Shown: positions 1 to 10,992, counted from the stretch's first letter. The stretch is 64,000 bases of DNA from Eucalyptus grandis (GCF_016545825.1 NC_052616.1:10540001-10604000), one strand, 5' to 3'. Translations and numbers: made by a program. Notes: generated from the sequence alone by a model not told the origin.

Positions 1-1207
1 GTGTTCCACCGGCCGCACACTGCTCTAGGCTGTGCGGTCACGTGACTCCTGGGGACAGATCGACAAATCAATCAACCGCCGTTGAAATTGACAAAGAGGA
101 AAAGGAATTCAGCCGAGCCTTGTAACATTACATGGGACTATCCCAATGCCAACGTATGCGATTCTGTTCGAAAGGCCCGATTGGCCTCCTCTTTTGGCTT
201 ATTGTCGAGAGGACACTGGTTGAATCGTGAGGGTGAGATGGGGCTACTCTAGAATGAAGACAATGTCATGACATCTAATAATTGATTTTTAGAATTGAGA
301 TAGTGAAAAAACAGAATGATTAAGATCTAGATTGAGCTGTCCATTTTACCTAAATTAAGATTATATTATTCCAAAGTTTGACATTCTAGTCCCACGTCAG
401 TTCATAAAATCATGTTGAGTGATTCGTAAGTTATTATCAATCTTTATCTTGTGTAGCTTTTCCAAACAGCAATCATTTCATATAGCTTTTCTGAGTACTT
501 TGGTTTTTTTTTTTTTTTTTGGCTTAACTTGAGTGGGATGGATTGGGTTGTTAGATTAAGGATTGTATAGATTAATATTAATATATTTGATTTTTTTAAG
601 AATAAGGTGTGCAAAATCAATTATTGAATTGTTCTTGTTAAGTTAACTAAAAGAGAAAACAATACTTTTCAAATTACTTTTAAAACGAAAGAATTACGTT
701 TTTTATTAGATAAGGTTTAAATTTCTAAGACACACACACACAAATATATATATAATAAGGCTTAGCAAATGTCCCAATAGCCAAGCTAGTGCTGAACAAA
801 TAGTTTGATGCCTGTGTAAAACAAGTTATAAATTCTTAAATTAACATTATAACATACATAAATTGATACACCTATGGTAAATTTACTTAAAAATAATCTT
901 CACGTCATAAAAAAATTCCCAACTTGTATGCCCATGCTGCATGAACCCATTAATTGGTTTTACCAGTTTGCGATTTTTTGTGGCATGTAAATTAGTTTGT
1001 GATAAATTTAATATATGATATATTAATTTGAAATTTTATTGTAATTTGAAAATTAATTTGAATTAAATGTGTTATAAAAATAAAAGTGTTATTTTTTTTG
1101 GCATAAACCCTAAATTATCTTTATCGCCAGGTGTCAACGTTTCGGTTAAAGAAACATATAAACTACTATTTTTCTTCTCGAAAAGCTTCTAGATGCCGAA
1201 ACACCCC
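1..1207. other. AT-rich intergenic / upstream region of RING copy 1
   Basis: No coding region is supported here. The sequence is AT-rich, with a T-run near 508-520 and a short CA/TA microsatellite near 731-755. Positions about 370-480 resemble stretches upstream of the other RING copies (about 8300-8400 and 12100-12180), so this is the distal flank of the same duplicated gene family. Around 1128-1170 the sequence aligns with the upstream G-box segment of copies 2 and 3, but the CACGTG core reads CAGGTG here. Confidence 0.6.
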
Positions 1208-1284
1208 TTTTAAATATTAGGGTGGGTTCGTAGCTCTTCGCTCCTCTTCATCCTTTCACATTACCCTCTCTCTCTCTAACTGTT
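1208..1284 (+). promoter_or_regulatory. Putative core promoter and CT-rich 5'UTR of RING copy 1
   Basis: A TATA-like tttaaata lies near 1208-1216, about 70 bases before the ATG, followed by a pyrimidine-rich leader (CT repeats near 1265-1278). The same TATA-like and CT-rich arrangement precedes copy 3 (about 12668-12735). The transcription start is inferred, not seen. Confidence 0.45.
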
Positions 1285-1800
1285 ATGGAGTTTCGTGGAG
1301 CTGCCATGGACGTCCTGTGCCAACTCAAGCTCGTGCTCATCACAGCCCTCGCCCATCTGGGTCTGCTCCGAACGCATGGTCGAGAGGAAGAAGCAGAAGA
1401 AGAAGCAGAAGGAGAAGAGATCCCCAGCCCCATACTGATCATGGACGGCTCGTCGCTGTCGCTCGTCCAAGTCCCGGTCCGAACCCTCATGGCCATGATC
1501 AAGAGCCAAGTCCCCGTCGTCGAGTACGTGAGGTTCCTGGAGAGACGTGGACACGGACGTGGAGGGGGCGAAGGAGAGGGCGACGATGGAGGGTGCGCGG
1601 TGTGCTTGAGCAGCATTGAGGAGAGGGACGAGGTGAGGGAGCTGAGCAACTGCTCCCACGCGTTCCACAGGGAGTGCTTGGATCGCTGGGTGGACCACAA
1701 TCGAGTGACTTGTCCCCTCTGTCGGTGTCTGCTATTCCCTTCCGAACGGGCAAGAACAAGAAGTCCTTGTTTTCAAGGGGAAGAAGATAATGAAACATGA
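1285..1800 (+). CDS. RING-H2 finger protein, BRH1/RHA-like E3 ubiquitin ligase (copy 1, intact)
   Basis: A single-exon 171-residue protein. Residues 8-28 form a hydrophobic N-terminal stretch, likely a membrane anchor or signal-like segment. An acidic low-complexity stretch follows (about 34-46), then a conserved middle segment around VPVVEYVRF (about 76-84). The C-terminal RING-H2 has all eight ligands: C104, C107, C123, H125, H128, C131, C143 and C146. This layout (hydrophobic N-terminus, short linker, C-terminal RING-H2 within ~170 aa) is that of plant BRH1/RHA-type ligases, which bind an E2 through the RING and ubiquitinate targets, some in brassinosteroid or stress responses. The first ATG at 1285 is used; a second in-frame ATG lies seven codons on and is the only one conserved in copy 3. 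Paralogs lie at 8787-9089 (truncated) and 12758-13240 (frameshifted), so this is the only intact copy here. The substrate cannot be told from sequence. Confidence 0.88.
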   Translation: MEFRGAAMDVLCQLKLVLITALAHLGLLRTHGREEEAEEEAEGEEIPSPILIMDGSSLSLVQVPVRTLMAMIKSQVPVVEYVRFLERRGHGRGGGEGEGDDGGCAVCLSSIEERDEVRELSNCSHAFHRECLDRWVDHNRVTCPLCRCLLFPSERARTRSPCFQGEEDNET

Positions 1801-2753
1801 GCTATTTTCTTCTCTTTTCTTTCTTTTTCGTTCCACCATATCTGTGGTCAATTATCTACGCATTTGGCTATTTTCGGCTTGCCCAAGAAAAGGAAAAAAA
1901 AGAAAGAAAGGGAAAAACGGCGATTTTGAACTATGGTCTCAAGAAGGTCGATACACTTTGAATTGATGGATCTCCATGTAGCGTGGCCTTAGAGTTCGAC
2001 CTGGTCGATGAGCGAGCTTGAGTCGAACAGCTCGACCCTGGTTTTGTCGGCTGGATATGATCGCCGGTGGCACATAGGAGGAGGTGATCCTGTACTTTTG
2101 GATCTGGCAGCTCCGAAAGATAAATATCAAGGACATATGATGTTAAAGGAATAGGAAACCGACATAAGTCGGTAATGGAATCGAATATGTAAACCATTCT
2201 CGTCCATTTCGCGCCTCTCCCTTTTGTTTTTCCAATCCTCCTGCACGATATTCTCGTCTTCCGAATGAGTCTCTGGTTCTTAATTTTAGAAGAGTAGTCT
2301 GTCCGACGATAATAAATTCTCGGACCAAACCGGAAAAAAACTACACCAAGAGGTCAACTTGTCAAAGTAGTAGAAAGGGCAGCCTAACACTAAACCAAGT
2401 GCGAGTCCCACTCGTGATCGCAATTACATCACCGGAACAAGTGAATGTGTAAGAGCACATCGAGACATATCTCTAGCTACTCCAATTCGAGCTTTTATTT
2501 TTTCCGGCTTATGGAAAAAGATGGTCCGTCAACATCGTTGAATATAGGGGCTAGTGCGTTCTTTCGAAAGGAATTTAGTTGCACGTTGTGGTGACTACGT
2601 AGTAGGTCACGGAAAGTTTGGTTTTCATCAATTACCGACTAAAATTGAAGTTTCCAAAGAGGATGCGCAACAGCAATAACGATCTGATGGAAAGGCCACA
2701 GCGGTTGACCAGGATTATTTGATCCTGTCCCTGCCATGGCACAAAGTCCAGCT
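1801..2753. other. Intergenic, 3' flank of RING copy 1
   Basis: No supported gene. The first ~250 bases are the 3' flank of RING copy 1; a stretch near 1950-2050 resembles 13360-13430 downstream of copy 3, so the flank was duplicated with the gene. The rest (about 2100-2753) shows no recognisable feature; short open frames on the minus strand have no domain signal. Confidence 0.55.
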
Positions 2754-3686
2754 TGATATTGCTAGTATGAGTACCTAGAGAGGGTGAATAGGTGCCTAAA
2801 CAATTTATCGATATACAGAAGTGATTCTTAACATATGATAGAAAGTAAATTCTCTCTTAATTAACAAAATGAAATACGATTGAGGTAGAGAGAGTGAGGA
2901 AGAGAAAATTGAACACGGGATTTATAGTGGTTCGGCTTATTCCAAGCCTACGTCCACTCTTCCGCACCGACAGCCCCACCGGCTGGATTTCACTATGATC
3001 AAAAAGAAGTTACAAAGACAGCTTTGCCTTGATTCCACAAAGTGTAGATGTTTTACCACACCTCCTCAAGGTCTCTCACAAATATAGACTCTCTTTTGTA
3101 TACAAGTATTCGCTCAAAGGATTTATCTAAACAAATAGGAGTTTCAGACTTTGGAATTCTTCTATCGCGCACACCTCGAACAACTAAGAACGTCTTCCTT
3201 ATATACTCCTTTATGCCATCATACCCGTTGGCACTTACCAAAGGAATTCCTCCAATCTATCCGTTGGACGGAATCAATTAGGAAGATTGTTCGAGCTATT
3301 AAAGGAACGTGTTGATAGCCCATCAATCCTATTCGCCCATACAATCAGGATCTCGGTTTCCATAAGTAGAACCTTCCAATAATATTTAGACAATCATCGA
3401 ATCTTCAGTCATTGAATCAATCTTGATCAATCAAAGGATTCGATATGTCTTCTCCAACCACGAGATCTTCTCCAGATGATAAGGTTAAATCCCGAACAAA
3501 ACATCCAGTTACGGATAACCTTTCTTTAACGGATTAGAGAGACTGTCAATGAGGATAGACTTTAAGTCTTGAGTCCGGCTGTCCGGAAGTCTTCGATTTT
3601 AACTACGTAGTCCTGCGAGACCTTCGACTAGACTCGATGGAAACGTTTTGTCAACTTCAAAACACTTCACGAAGATTTCTCCAACA
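2754..3686 (-). mobile_element. Solo LTR, copia-like, reverse orientation (~0.93 kb)
   Basis: Read on the minus strand it begins TGTTGGAG (at 3686) and ends ATATCA (at 2754), the TG...CA form of an LTR. It is flanked by cagct (2749-2753) and cagtt (3687-3691), a 5-bp target duplication with one mismatch. A TATA box (complement of 3199-3207) sits about 480 bases inside, as expected between U3 and R. Its right half resembles the solo LTR at 16300-17237 (same TATA context, same TATTCACCC-type stretch near the 3' end), and the lengths nearly match (933 versus 938). No internal retroelement genes are present, so the element was reduced to one LTR by recombination. Exact ends are inferred from the imperfect duplication. 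Confidence 0.65.
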
Positions 3687-3691
3687 CAGTT

Positions 3692-4176
3692 GAGCCTGGA
3701 AGGCATGTTCCTAGACTTTCCATCGTTTCTGCATCGGCAGCACACGGTAAGGATCATCGCAGCGCAAACTATGCGCGCACTGGATTCCCACAAGATCCAG
3801 ACCATCATCCATGAACTTGCTTTGTGATGAACAACTCGTGGTCGGCGAAGTCATCGATTGCTATATACTCGATCATCCGGGAGGCTTTTATGGAATTGGA
3901 AACTTGCCTCGGACAGCGATTCGGTTGCACGTTCGTAACATGGGGAGGGAAACGAGAATCGAATGACCTTTCTAGAAACCGAGCCACCAAAGAACAAGAA
4001 TCTCCCTCCCTCCCTCCCTCCCTCTCTCGCGTCCGTCCGTTTCTCTCGCTAAGGACAAACCGAGTCGTCAAGATCAGCATCATGGACTATTACAAAGCTG
4101 TGGCTGAAGTTGCGTCGGGAATCACCGAACTAAAGAACCGCACCGCAAATTCCGGTATTAAAGCTCCATCGTGCAT
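3692..4176. other. Intergenic stretch between solo LTR and fold-back MULE
   Basis: A (CCCT)n run lies near 4002-4024. A 126-codon open frame (ATG at 3827) runs on into the transposon at 4186, so it is unlikely to be a real gene. No domain was recognised on either strand. Confidence 0.45.
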
Positions 4177-4185
4177 CGTTTCAAT

Positions 4186-5292
4186 GAGAAAATATTGGGT
4201 ACCCTAACGGTGCCACGCAATCCGTGCTCGAACCATTCATTGCGTGACACACTGTCCATGTCGAGTCCACGTCTGCTTTCTCTTCTCGTCGCTTCTTTCC
4301 TTTCGATAATGCTCGCTCGGCTGGTGGCTCGGCTCGGACCGACGAAGAGAGGACGGATGAATGGGTAATAAATGCGCAGCACTCGCGCTTAAAATTTCTC
4401 TCTCCTCTCACTTAAATTTTCTGGGTTTTGTCTCTCTCTCCTTGTGGAAGAGCAGACAATTTTCTCTCTCCTCTTTGCTCTCTCTTCCTCCTCTGACGCT
4501 CCTTCCGGTCTAGCGATTCCTCCAACGACCGTCGCTCCCTCCCGACGACGGCCTTTCTCTCTCCCCTCCACGGCCTCATCTCAGGGCTCCATTCTCTCGG
4601 CACACTTCTTCCTAAATCGCGCTCTCTCCCGACGTCCGATTTCGCTCGCCTCTCCCACGCCCTCCACGTCTGATAATGCACAGAGAGACACACTCAGAGA
4701 GAGAGAGAGAGAGAGAGGGGCAGTATGGTGTTGCTGAGCAAGGAAGAAGACACGCAACACAAGGGCATACCCGAGACCTCACTGAACCGCGAGGGAAGAA
4801 CCGCCAAAAGCGTGGAGGGCGTGGGAGAGGCGAGCGAAATCGGACGTCGGGAGAGAGCGCGATTTAGGAAGAAGTGCGCCGAGAGAATGGAGCCCTAAGA
4901 TGAGGCCGTGGAGGGGAGAGAGAAAGGCCGTCGTCGGGAGGGAGCGACGGTCGTCGGAGGAATCGCTAGACCGGAAGGAGCGTCGGAGGAAGAGAGAGCA
5001 AAGAGGAGAGAGAATACTGTCTGCTCTTCCACGAGGAGAGAGAGACAAAACCCAGAAAATTTAAGTGAGAGGAGAGAGAAATTTTAAGCGCGAGTGCTGC
5101 GCATTTATTACCCATTCATCCGTCCTCTCTTCTGTCAGTCGAGCCGAGCCACCAGCCGAGCCGAGCATTATCGGAAGGAAAGAAGCGACGAGAAGAGAAA
5201 GCAGACGTGGACTGACACATGGACAGGTGTCACGCAATGAATGGTTCAGAGCACGGATTGCGTGGCACTGTTAGGGTATCCAATATTTTCTC
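4186..5292. mobile_element. Fold-back non-autonomous Mutator-like element (MULE A)
   Basis: Two inverted arms (4186-4668 and 4811-5292, about 480 bp each) flank a 142-bp loop. The ends read GAGAAAATATTGG and its complement. It is bounded by 9-bp duplications cgtttcaat (4177-4185) and cgtttcaac (5293-5301), 8 of 9 matching, the usual size for Mutator-like elements. The outer ~80 bp of the arms match the ends of the larger element at 44318-47339, so both belong to one family. There is no transposase, so it is non-autonomous. The arms hold a GC-rich stretch that could be a captured gene fragment, not identified. The loop carries a (GA)n run near 4697-4716. Transcription through it would give a long hairpin, a possible siRNA source (inference). 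Confidence 0.85.
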
Positions 5293-5301
5293 CGTTTCAA
5301 C

Positions 5302-5690
5302 AATGCTGCCGCTCGATCTTGGCCGCTTCGCCAATCGCCACGGTTCTCTAGGCAGTAAAGTCGCACGACTTGCGGGGACAGATGGAGACATCGATCGATC
5401 GACTGCCATGAAAACTGAGAAGAGCAGAAGGAACTGAGTTGACCGCCATAAATTCATGCGACTTCCCTGACAGCGACGTGTATGAATTTGTCCGGTTTGG
5501 CTTTGGAGTCGAGAGGTTGGTAGCGCTGGATTGTAAGGGCGAGATGGGGTTAGGTTCAGAAGGAAGACATTGTCAGACGTATGGAGATGGATTTTTAAAA
5601 AATTAGAGTTAATATCACCAATAAATTAGGGTCAAGAACGTATCCAAAGTTTGATTTTCAACAATGATGAACTTAATTACATGGCCCATT
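5302..5690. other. Intergenic flank, related to 9300-9390
   Basis: No gene. The last ~90 bases match 9330-9390, just before the next repeat unit, so this is a diverged copy of the RING-unit flank. Confidence 0.5.
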
Positions 5691-6390
5691 TGGTTCAGCT
5701 TTTGGGGAATATATTTGCCAAAATGCAAATACCTTTGGGTGAATGGGGTTTTTCCAAAATGCAAATATTGTTTGGTAAAATTTACATTTATAAATGATTT
5801 TTATTAAATTAAAAAAAAATTATTTTCTCTTTTGAAGTCTCGGCCACCGGACCGTTGGATCTAGCGGGGATTTGGCGGCCGGATGGCCGGATTTGGCCGC
5901 CCGGCTCGCGTGACCTCGGGTGACCGTTACCCGACCTCGGCGGCCGTCGCCGGGGTCGCGCGACCCAAGCGGCGGCCGCCCGAGGTCACGCGACCCTAGG
6001 CAACCGTCACTGAGGTCACGCGACCCCGGGCGGCTGGGGTCGCGACCCCGACGACTGTCGCTCGAGGTCTAACAACGATCGCTGTGGTCGGGCGACCCTT
6101 AGTCGGCGGTCGCCGGCATGCGTGACCCCTTGGCCGGCAATCGTCGGCCTCCGATCGGCTTCTCCACCGGATAGATGAATAGTGATAAACATGATCGGAA
6201 GTTGCATTCCGAAAATGTAACTTCCCAATGGACCTCTACCCACCATTCCCCCAAAGGCCTTTGAAGCCCCTTGAAGATGCAATTACATCTTCCCAAAGTC
6301 CTCAAAAAATTGAACCAAACACTACAGCATTTAGACAAATGCCTTTAGATCTCCAAAGAGCATTTGAAATGCTGAACTAAACAGGGCATC
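5691..6390. mobile_element. MITE-like insertion with GC-rich centre
   Basis: The ends are inverted: ggcccatttggttcagc on the left and the complement of gctgaactaaacagggc on the right (about 20 bp). The paralogous site at 9380-9395 lacks the whole ~700 bases (gaacttaattaca is joined directly to gtctccaaag there), so this is an insertion. The centre (about 5840-6170) is a GC-rich array of cgcgacc/ggtcgcg words with no convincing frame. No transposase. The superfamily is uncertain; hAT-like from the ends. Confidence 0.6.
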
Positions 6391-6699
6391 CAGTCTCCAA
6401 AGAGCACGGGCAACAGGAAAAAAATTGATAAATTGATCGGTGAGCCCTCCGATTTTCTCATTTCAATATGAATTGGAGAAGAACATTTGATTTTATGGCT
6501 AGGAGGATTCTCAAATAAAATAAGACTTATGCGCGCTCTATTTTAATGACTTTTTGAGTAGAAAATGATTGCTTTCCAATTGTCTCTCTCGGTATCAATT
6601 TCAACGAGATCAACACCATTGCCCATGCTAAGTTTTCTATTTGGTTTAATCTTAGCTTCTAACTAATCTAATTGGAATAATCATACATTTGTCCTATCA

Positions 6700-6735
6700 C
6701 TCGTGCACGCGCGCGCGCGTAGATATATATGTGCA
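6700..6735. repeat. Alternating purine-pyrimidine run (CG)n/(TA)n
   Basis: A short gcacgcgcgcgcgcg run at about 6706-6720 is followed by atatatat, an alternating tract of the kind that can adopt non-B DNA. It is not conserved in the matching place in the next unit (about 9700-9725), where only the TA part is present. Confidence 0.55.
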
Positions 6736-6824
6736 AGTTATCATAACTTAAAATTTCAGTCGTTGAACTCTTTACCAAAAAAAAAAAAAATTTCAATCGT
6801 TGAACACATATTCAGGGAGAGATT

Positions 6825-7140
6825 TTATTGGGTGATTCATAAGTTAACCCTTACTCTCAAATAGTCATCACCTTGTATAGCTGCTCAGAGTGCTCCTATT
6901 AAAGTCTTGACTCACGTGAAACAAGTTGGATCATTAAATATAGTGTCAAGGTAGAGACCCTCTAGTATGTGATGTGGTTTGTAAATTAACTATGCCTATA
7001 CTCGATCCAATAGGGGCGAGAGTGATTGGCAGAGTAAGAGGGTTTGGAAAAGGTACGGTTCTCGACAAGTTTCTAGGGAGGGAACATGAATAAATTGAGC
7101 TACACATTGTATAGGAGGAATATTGTTGGTAAAACGGATC
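6825..7140. repeat. Dispersed gtgattcataag module (copy a)
   Basis: A ~300-bp non-coding module with the phrases gtgattcataagtt, cttgactcacgtgaaac and gatccaataggggc. Related copies lie at about 8050-8420, 9785-10110 and 11865-12230, with a faint one near 400-480. They alternate with the RNase-H remnants and RING genes. Origin unknown; a decayed LTR or other retroelement piece is possible. Confidence 0.5.
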
Positions 7141-7369
7141 GATATCGATGGGGATGTCGGTTCTTTTCTTTTAATAATAAGAAGGAAGTCTCAAGCTAAT
7201 TTACTAAATCATAACTTTTCAATGTACAAAAGAGTCAAATTTGGTCCCTAAAGAAGAGGTACCGATTGTTTTGGTGGAGAATCAATTTCCAACCGCTGTC
7301 TTTTTTTTTTTTATCAAAGCCTAATGAAATAGCCAATTTGATGCTCAAATAAACTCCCTAATTCTAATC

Positions 7370-7560
7370 ATGCATGTGGCAAAGAGCAGAACTGGGCGAC
7401 CCGAATACACCTAGCCAGTTCCCCAACTTTTGTCGCGGATGAGTCCACCTCCAGTTGCCAAGCCTGGGTTGCTTTTAGAGGCCTCGTCGGTGTTGAGCTT
7501 CTCGTGGTGTAATGGCGGGAGGACTTCATCCGACAAAAGCATGTTTGCTTCCACAAATCA
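7370..7560 (-). pseudogene. Decayed RNase-H-like (RVT_3) domain remnant, copy 1
   Basis: The minus strand aligns base by base with 10542-10769, which encodes a recognisable RNase-H-like segment, but here indels break the frame. The related family domain is found in non-LTR retroelements and in stand-alone plant RNase-H-like genes. The piece stops at the same point as the other copy, so truncation came before the duplication. Confidence 0.5.
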
Positions 7561-8786
7561 ACAGAAACCTACGTCTCAACTAACCTCGCCTTTACGATCA
7601 CGTAACAATCGGAAAGCTCGGAGCTTCGACATTGGCTGGAAAAGAACTCCCATTTCTCCATTGTCAAAGAAAACAGCTACCTACCCCGAAGAATTACCGG
7701 CCAAATCGAAACTTCCTGAGAGTGATTGTTTTAAAGATTTAGCACACCTTCTAGTACCAGTGACCCTGTTGGACCATCTGGTCATAGCATATGCACAAAT
7801 CTCTAAGTAAGTGTAAAGCCGAATCAGTGCGGATCACCTGTTATCCTGTGTTTACTATGATCCTCAGTACTAAGTAGTCTTTCATTAGCCACTAACCACA
7901 AAGAAAGCTTCGCATCCTCTTGAGGACCTTTACTCTAATTTTCTCCAAAGCATCTTTAACAGTACAATATACGACCAACAATATAAGAAGGATGGACGTT
8001 GTTTCTTTAAACCGGGGAGTTTATAACATGCTAAGTCTCATTTTGGTTGGGGAGGTCATGCTGAGTGATTCATAAGTCGTGAATGGGCTAGGTCCATGCT
8101 CGATCCAATGAGAACGATGAGTGATCACTAAGGCAAGAGAGCTTGGACAAACTACGATTCTCAACAATCTTCTAGGATGCAAGAGGGGTAGGGGTGGAAA
8201 AGGATCGGGACACATATTGATTGAGAGAAGATCACGACAGATATGGACTCACTTTGATGAGGATGTTAGTTCTACAATACAAGATTTGTGACATCTTAAG
8301 TTCTGAAAAGTCATTTTAAGTGATTTATAAGTTAACACCTACTCCTAAATAATTACCATCTTGTGTAGTTATTCAGACCAATCCTTTTAGAGGCTTGACC
8401 GGTGAAATTAGTTAGATCATTACAACAATGATATATGTGATTTTTTTTAAAGAAAAAAATCTAATTCAATAAACTAACGAGTCGAGTCTTGCTAACTAGT
8501 TTAGTCAACTAAAAGAGTAATTAATATTTTTTTGAGACTCTTTGAAAATGGAGTAACTCATTTTAATGAAGTCGCTTACTTCAAGCAATATATTTTGAAC
8601 TTTCAAAAACACAATTATTAAGATATGACAAGTATCTAGATGGCACTCTTTTTCCACATTTTCCTCCGCTAATTAATGGGACTTGGATAGAAGAAAAAGT
8701 TAAATGCACCATGTAAGAGTCATTGAGATATCTTTCACGTGTCAGCTGAATTAAACATACAAATCCCGGTCCAAGCCCTGAGTGCC
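7561..8786. other. Unit 1 intergenic, distal RING promoter
   Basis: Non-coding. About 7640-7840 matches 10780-10990 in the next unit. About 8050-8420 holds a second gtgattcataag module. The stretch 8650-8760 matches the region upstream of RING copy 3 (about 12520-12620) and includes a CACGTG G-box at 8736-8741. Confidence 0.55.
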
Positions 8787-9089
8787 ATGATCAAGAGCCA
8801 AGTCCCCGTCGTCGAGTACGTAAGGTTCCTGCAAAGACATGGACTCGGGGTTGACAAAGGAGCGAGCGACGATGGAGGGTGCGCAGTGTGCTTGAGCAGC
8901 ATCGAGGAGAGGGACGAGGTCAGAGAGCTGAGCAACTGCTCCCACGCGTTCCACAGGGAGTGCTTGGATCGTTGGGTGGACTACAATCTAGCGGCCTGTC
9001 CACTCTGTCGGTCTCTGCTGTTCCCTTCCAAACGGGAGAAGAGAACAAGAAAACCTTGTTTTCTAAGGGAAGAAGATAATGAAAATTGA
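8787..9089 (+). CDS. 5'-truncated RING-H2 protein (copy 2), possible short RING peptide
   Basis: From the first ATG (8787) this gives 100 residues, starting at the MIKSQVPVVEY segment that is internal in copy 1. The RING-H2 is complete (C32, C35, C51, H53, H56, C59, C71, C74). Against copies 1 and 3, the N-terminal hydrophobic segment and acidic linker, the CT-rich leader and the TATA region are gone: the sequence passes from the G-box segment (cacgtgtcagc, 8736-8746) straight into codons equivalent to residue ~61 of copy 1. In copy 3 about 300 bases separate these points. The open frame continues upstream to 8739 without an ATG. If transcribed it would give a soluble RING domain without the anchor; otherwise it is a pseudogene. 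Confidence 0.6.
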   Translation: MIKSQVPVVEYVRFLQRHGLGVDKGASDDGGCAVCLSSIEERDEVRELSNCSHAFHRECLDRWVDYNLAACPLCRSLLFPSKREKRTRKPCFLREEDNEN

Positions 9090-10541
9090 GGCCTTTTCTT
9101 TTATTTTCTCTTTCCTTCCCCCGCATTTTCTCTATTCTATCTCCATTTATCTAGGCATTTGACTATTGTCAGTATACCCAAGAAACCAAGAAAAGAAAAA
9201 GAACGACGACTTTCAAGTAGCCTGACGAATGTCATTGCGCTTTGAATTAATGGTTCTCCAGAGCTCTAACACTAACGTCAAGTGATTTTGTCAAAAGTAA
9301 TGGCAAGATTTGACCACCGGCAAGGCTTGATGTCAAGAACATATCCAAACTTTGATTTTTTTTTTCAATGATGAACTTAATTACAGTCTCCAAAGAGCAG
9401 GGGCAACAGAAATAATTAGATGAATTCATCGGTGAGCTCTCCAATTTTCACATTTCAATATGAATTGGAGAAGAACGTTTAATTTTATGGCTAGGAGGAT
9501 TATCGAATAAAATAAAATAAAAAAACTTGCGCACACGCTATTGTAATGACCTTTTGAGTAGAAAATGATTACTTTCGATTGTCTTTCAAAATCAATTTTC
9601 AACGTGATCAAAATCATTGCCCATGCTAAGTTTTCTACTCGTTTTAGTCTTAGCTTCTAGCTAACCCAATTCAAATAATCAAACATTTACCCCCATCACT
9701 AACCATATACCGATATATATATCATACATAGAAACCAATTGCATGAGAGTTATCATTACTTAAACTTTTGCTGTTGAATAGATATTCAGGAAGAGACCCT
9801 GTTGAGTGATTCATAAATCAACATCCACTTCTAAAGGATCATTACCTTGTATGATTGCTCATAGTACTCCTATTAAGTTCTTGACTCACGTGAAACAAGT
9901 TGAGTCATTATATATATTGTTAAGGTAGAAACCCCTGCAACATATGATGTGGTTCGTAGATGATCTATGCCCATACCCAATCCAACAAGGGCGTGAGTGA
10001 TCGGCAAAGTAAGAGGGTTTGGAAAAGGCATAGCTCTTGACAAGTTTTCAAGATAGTAGAGGGAGCATGAATAGATTAAGCCGCACATGGAATCGGAGGA
10101 GTATTGTTAGCGACATTAATTATTATTGATGATGACATTGATTGATTTTCTTGTTTATAAAAAGGAAGTTTCAACTTAATTTATTAAATCATAACTTTAC
10201 GATGTCCAAAGGAATCAAACTTGATCCTCTAAAAGAAGAGGTACCAATTGTTTTGGTGGGCATAAACCGAACTCTCGACTCTCCCTAAATCTTAAGCAAA
10301 ATTTCCCAGAAAAATCAGCACATTTGTTTGCCCTCCGTAGGCACATAAGCTATCTGAATTGTCGGATAGTTGTCCAAAATTTCACAAGTTCGCCCCCGAT
10401 AGATTAACCCACAATACTAAAGCTGATATGTCCTGATTGAATTGAAGACAAAATCCCTGGAGAATCAATTTCCAACTCTCTTTTTGTCAAACCCTAATGA
10501 AAATAGGCGATTTGAGGCTCAAATTAAATCCCTAATTCCAA
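9090..10541. other. Intergenic, start of RING repeat unit 2
   Basis: 3' flank of RING copy 2, then the boundary of the next unit at about 9386. It includes the stretch matching 6390-6680, a TA-rich run near 9710-9725 and the gtgattcataag module at about 9785-10110. No gene supported. Confidence 0.5.
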
Positions 10542-10769
10542 TCATGCATGCAGCGCGGAGCAGAACCTCGCGATCGGAATCCACCTAGCCAGTTCCCAAC
10601 TTTCGTCGCGAATGGGTCCACCACCAGCTGCCAAGCCCGAGTTGCCGTTAGAGGCCTCATCGGTGTCAAGCTTCACGTGTTCAACAGTGGGAGGACTCCA
10701 TCCGACAAAAAACATGTTGCCTCCACGATTTGACAGAAACCCACATCTCAACTGACATCGTCTGCACAC
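10542..10769 (-). pseudogene. RNase-H-like (RVT_3) domain fragment, copy 2
   Basis: An open minus-strand frame holds a segment of the form VGWSPP...VKLDTDEASNGNSG..., then GGGPIRDE...W, then FCSALHA. This is the start of the RNase-H fold as seen in RVT_3 domains (beta-1 with its catalytic Asp in LDTD, the glycine-rich turn, the second strand with RDE). It ends where the domain would continue with the AELWAL helix, so the rest of the catalytic residues are missing. It is either a fragment of a LINE or of a stand-alone RNase-H-like gene. It lies antisense to RING copy 3 and is mirrored by the more damaged 7370-7560. Confidence 0.55.
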
Positions 10770-10992
10770 TCACGTGACTATCGGAAAGCTTGGAGCTCCG
10801 ACATTAGCTGGGAAATTACTCTCATTTCTCCATTGTCACAAGGAACAGCTACCTACCTACCTCAAAGAATCACCGACCACAGTGAAATTTCCTGAGAGCG
10901 ATTGTGTTAGAGATTTAGCACACCTTCTAGTACCAGGGACCATGTTGGACCATCTGGTCATAGCATATGCGCAAATCTCTAAGCACGTGTAA

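Larger units (their letters stand above)
6391..9390. repeat. RING tandem repeat unit 1 (~3 kb)
   Basis: This unit and the next (from ~9386 to ~13340) share, in order: the start gtctccaaagagca; a stretch around 6470-6600 versus 9460-9600; a gtgattcataag module; an antisense RNase-H remnant; a second gtgattcataag module; and a RING-H2 copy. The homology shows a tandem duplication with both gene families inside. The second unit carries extra material near 11160-11780. Confidence 0.7.

Noticed and set aside
3827..4207. Open frame of ~126 codons before and into the fold-back MULE
   Set aside because: It crosses the MULE boundary and target duplication and has no domain signal; chance frame.
4186..5292. 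MIRNA precursor from the long perfect-looking hairpin
   Set aside because: Terminal ends, 9-bp target duplications and the related element at 44318 show a transposon; arms of 480 bp are far longer than a miRNA foldback.
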